Origin: Nemertoderma westbladi
Taxonomy: Eukaryota > Xenacoelomorpha > Nemertodermatida > Nemertodermatidae
NCBI GenBank assembly: GCA_032718475.1
Contig: JAUCBJ010003704.1
Coordinates: 18,261-82,260 of the forward strand
DNA: 64,000 nt
Reading direction: 5' to 3'
Numbering within the stretch: position 1 is the first letter of the stretch; each line of letters begins with the position of its first letter. The notes under the pieces were generated by a model. The model had not been told where the DNA came from. It ran no database searches and saw only the letters and a program-made list of their open reading frames with translations. A program made the translations under genes and the position numbers. Of the stretch, positions 63,618 through 64,000 are shown one piece after another.

Positions 63618-64000
63618 CTGTGTGACGTAATTACATTTTTGTTAAATCGCGTTTTGAAGAACATAATTTCATAGATCCACTCCTTCAGGAATGGGAATTT
63701 AACAATGCCGATCAAAATAAGTAAATATGATCTAGTGAAAAAAAAGCATTTTAACAATGTAATGCTGTAGTTTGGCTTAGAGTTTAGAATTTAAAGCTAT
63801 AAACTTGGTTTAATCATTTTTATTCATTCAACATCAAACTGGTCAAACCGGCTCTTTATCATTGGAGCTCTGCTCGGGTTCTTGCAGCTATTATTAGTTT
63901 GTTAGTAGTATACAATTGGCCGGCTTTGCGACACTTGGATCTAACTGACTGGCGCCAGACTGTCTGGGTGACACCCAATGTCACCCTATGGCTGTCATTG
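63618..64000. other. Probable intron at right window edge
   Basis: AT-rich with no recognisable exon on the minus strand. The final bases include a gtgacaccca / tgtcaccctatgg inverted pair near 63968-63990. Confidence 0.4.

Overview
This window is eukaryotic nuclear DNA, almost certainly from a marine invertebrate. It has a split host gene, several BEL/Pao LTR retrotransposons, LINE fragments, a piggyBac-type end, foldback elements and many minisatellites. The short palindromes TAGGCCTA and ACCGGT recur throughout. An echinoderm or another invertebrate deuterostome is my best guess, but the sequence does not prove it. No operons, CRISPR arrays or bacterial signals are present.

Host genes are few. 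On the minus strand, three exons (12896-12804, 5950-5816, 5509-5264) match the start and end of PACRGL (parkin co-regulated gene-like). Its largest visible intron holds a foldback element, a LINE fragment and an element with terminal inverted repeats and an 8-bp target duplication. I could not find the middle of the gene. At the right edge (63617-62747, minus) are the last two exons of a gene I do not recognise.

The rest is mostly layered mobile DNA. Element E (1-2797, minus) is the 5' end of a BEL/Pao element inserted in a piggyBac fragment. Element A (16965-38651, plus) has a long leader, a 1,620-codon gag-pol first part, the rest of pol at 32141-35380, and a degenerate third reading frame at 37020-38541. 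Its reverse transcriptase is split by element D (25412-32140, minus), whose two LTRs differ by one base. D keeps a long gag but has lost the capsid domain, protease and pol, and has a palindrome-rich 3' region. Element B (45672-38652, minus) has the same leader and gag start as A, fused in frame to pol from another BEL lineage. Element C (53481-58881, plus) is a relative of D that keeps capsid, zinc knuckle and protease and ends in a minisatellite. LINE fragments occur at 9.7-10.8, 48.9-51.7, 60.1-60.6 and 62.2-62.5 kb.

The observations most worth following are: (1) a G10 run at which gag of both C and D changes frame at the same place, while a duplicated G9 copy in D stays in frame; (2) a cluster of in-phase consensus 5' splice-donor motifs inside gag of A; (3) a repeat family made of a GGACCGAATTGTCC foldback minisatellite plus roughly 145-bp monomers, seen at several loci; (4) the unidentified third reading frame of A; (5) the A/B chimera. 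All were read by eye; no alignment or database search was run.
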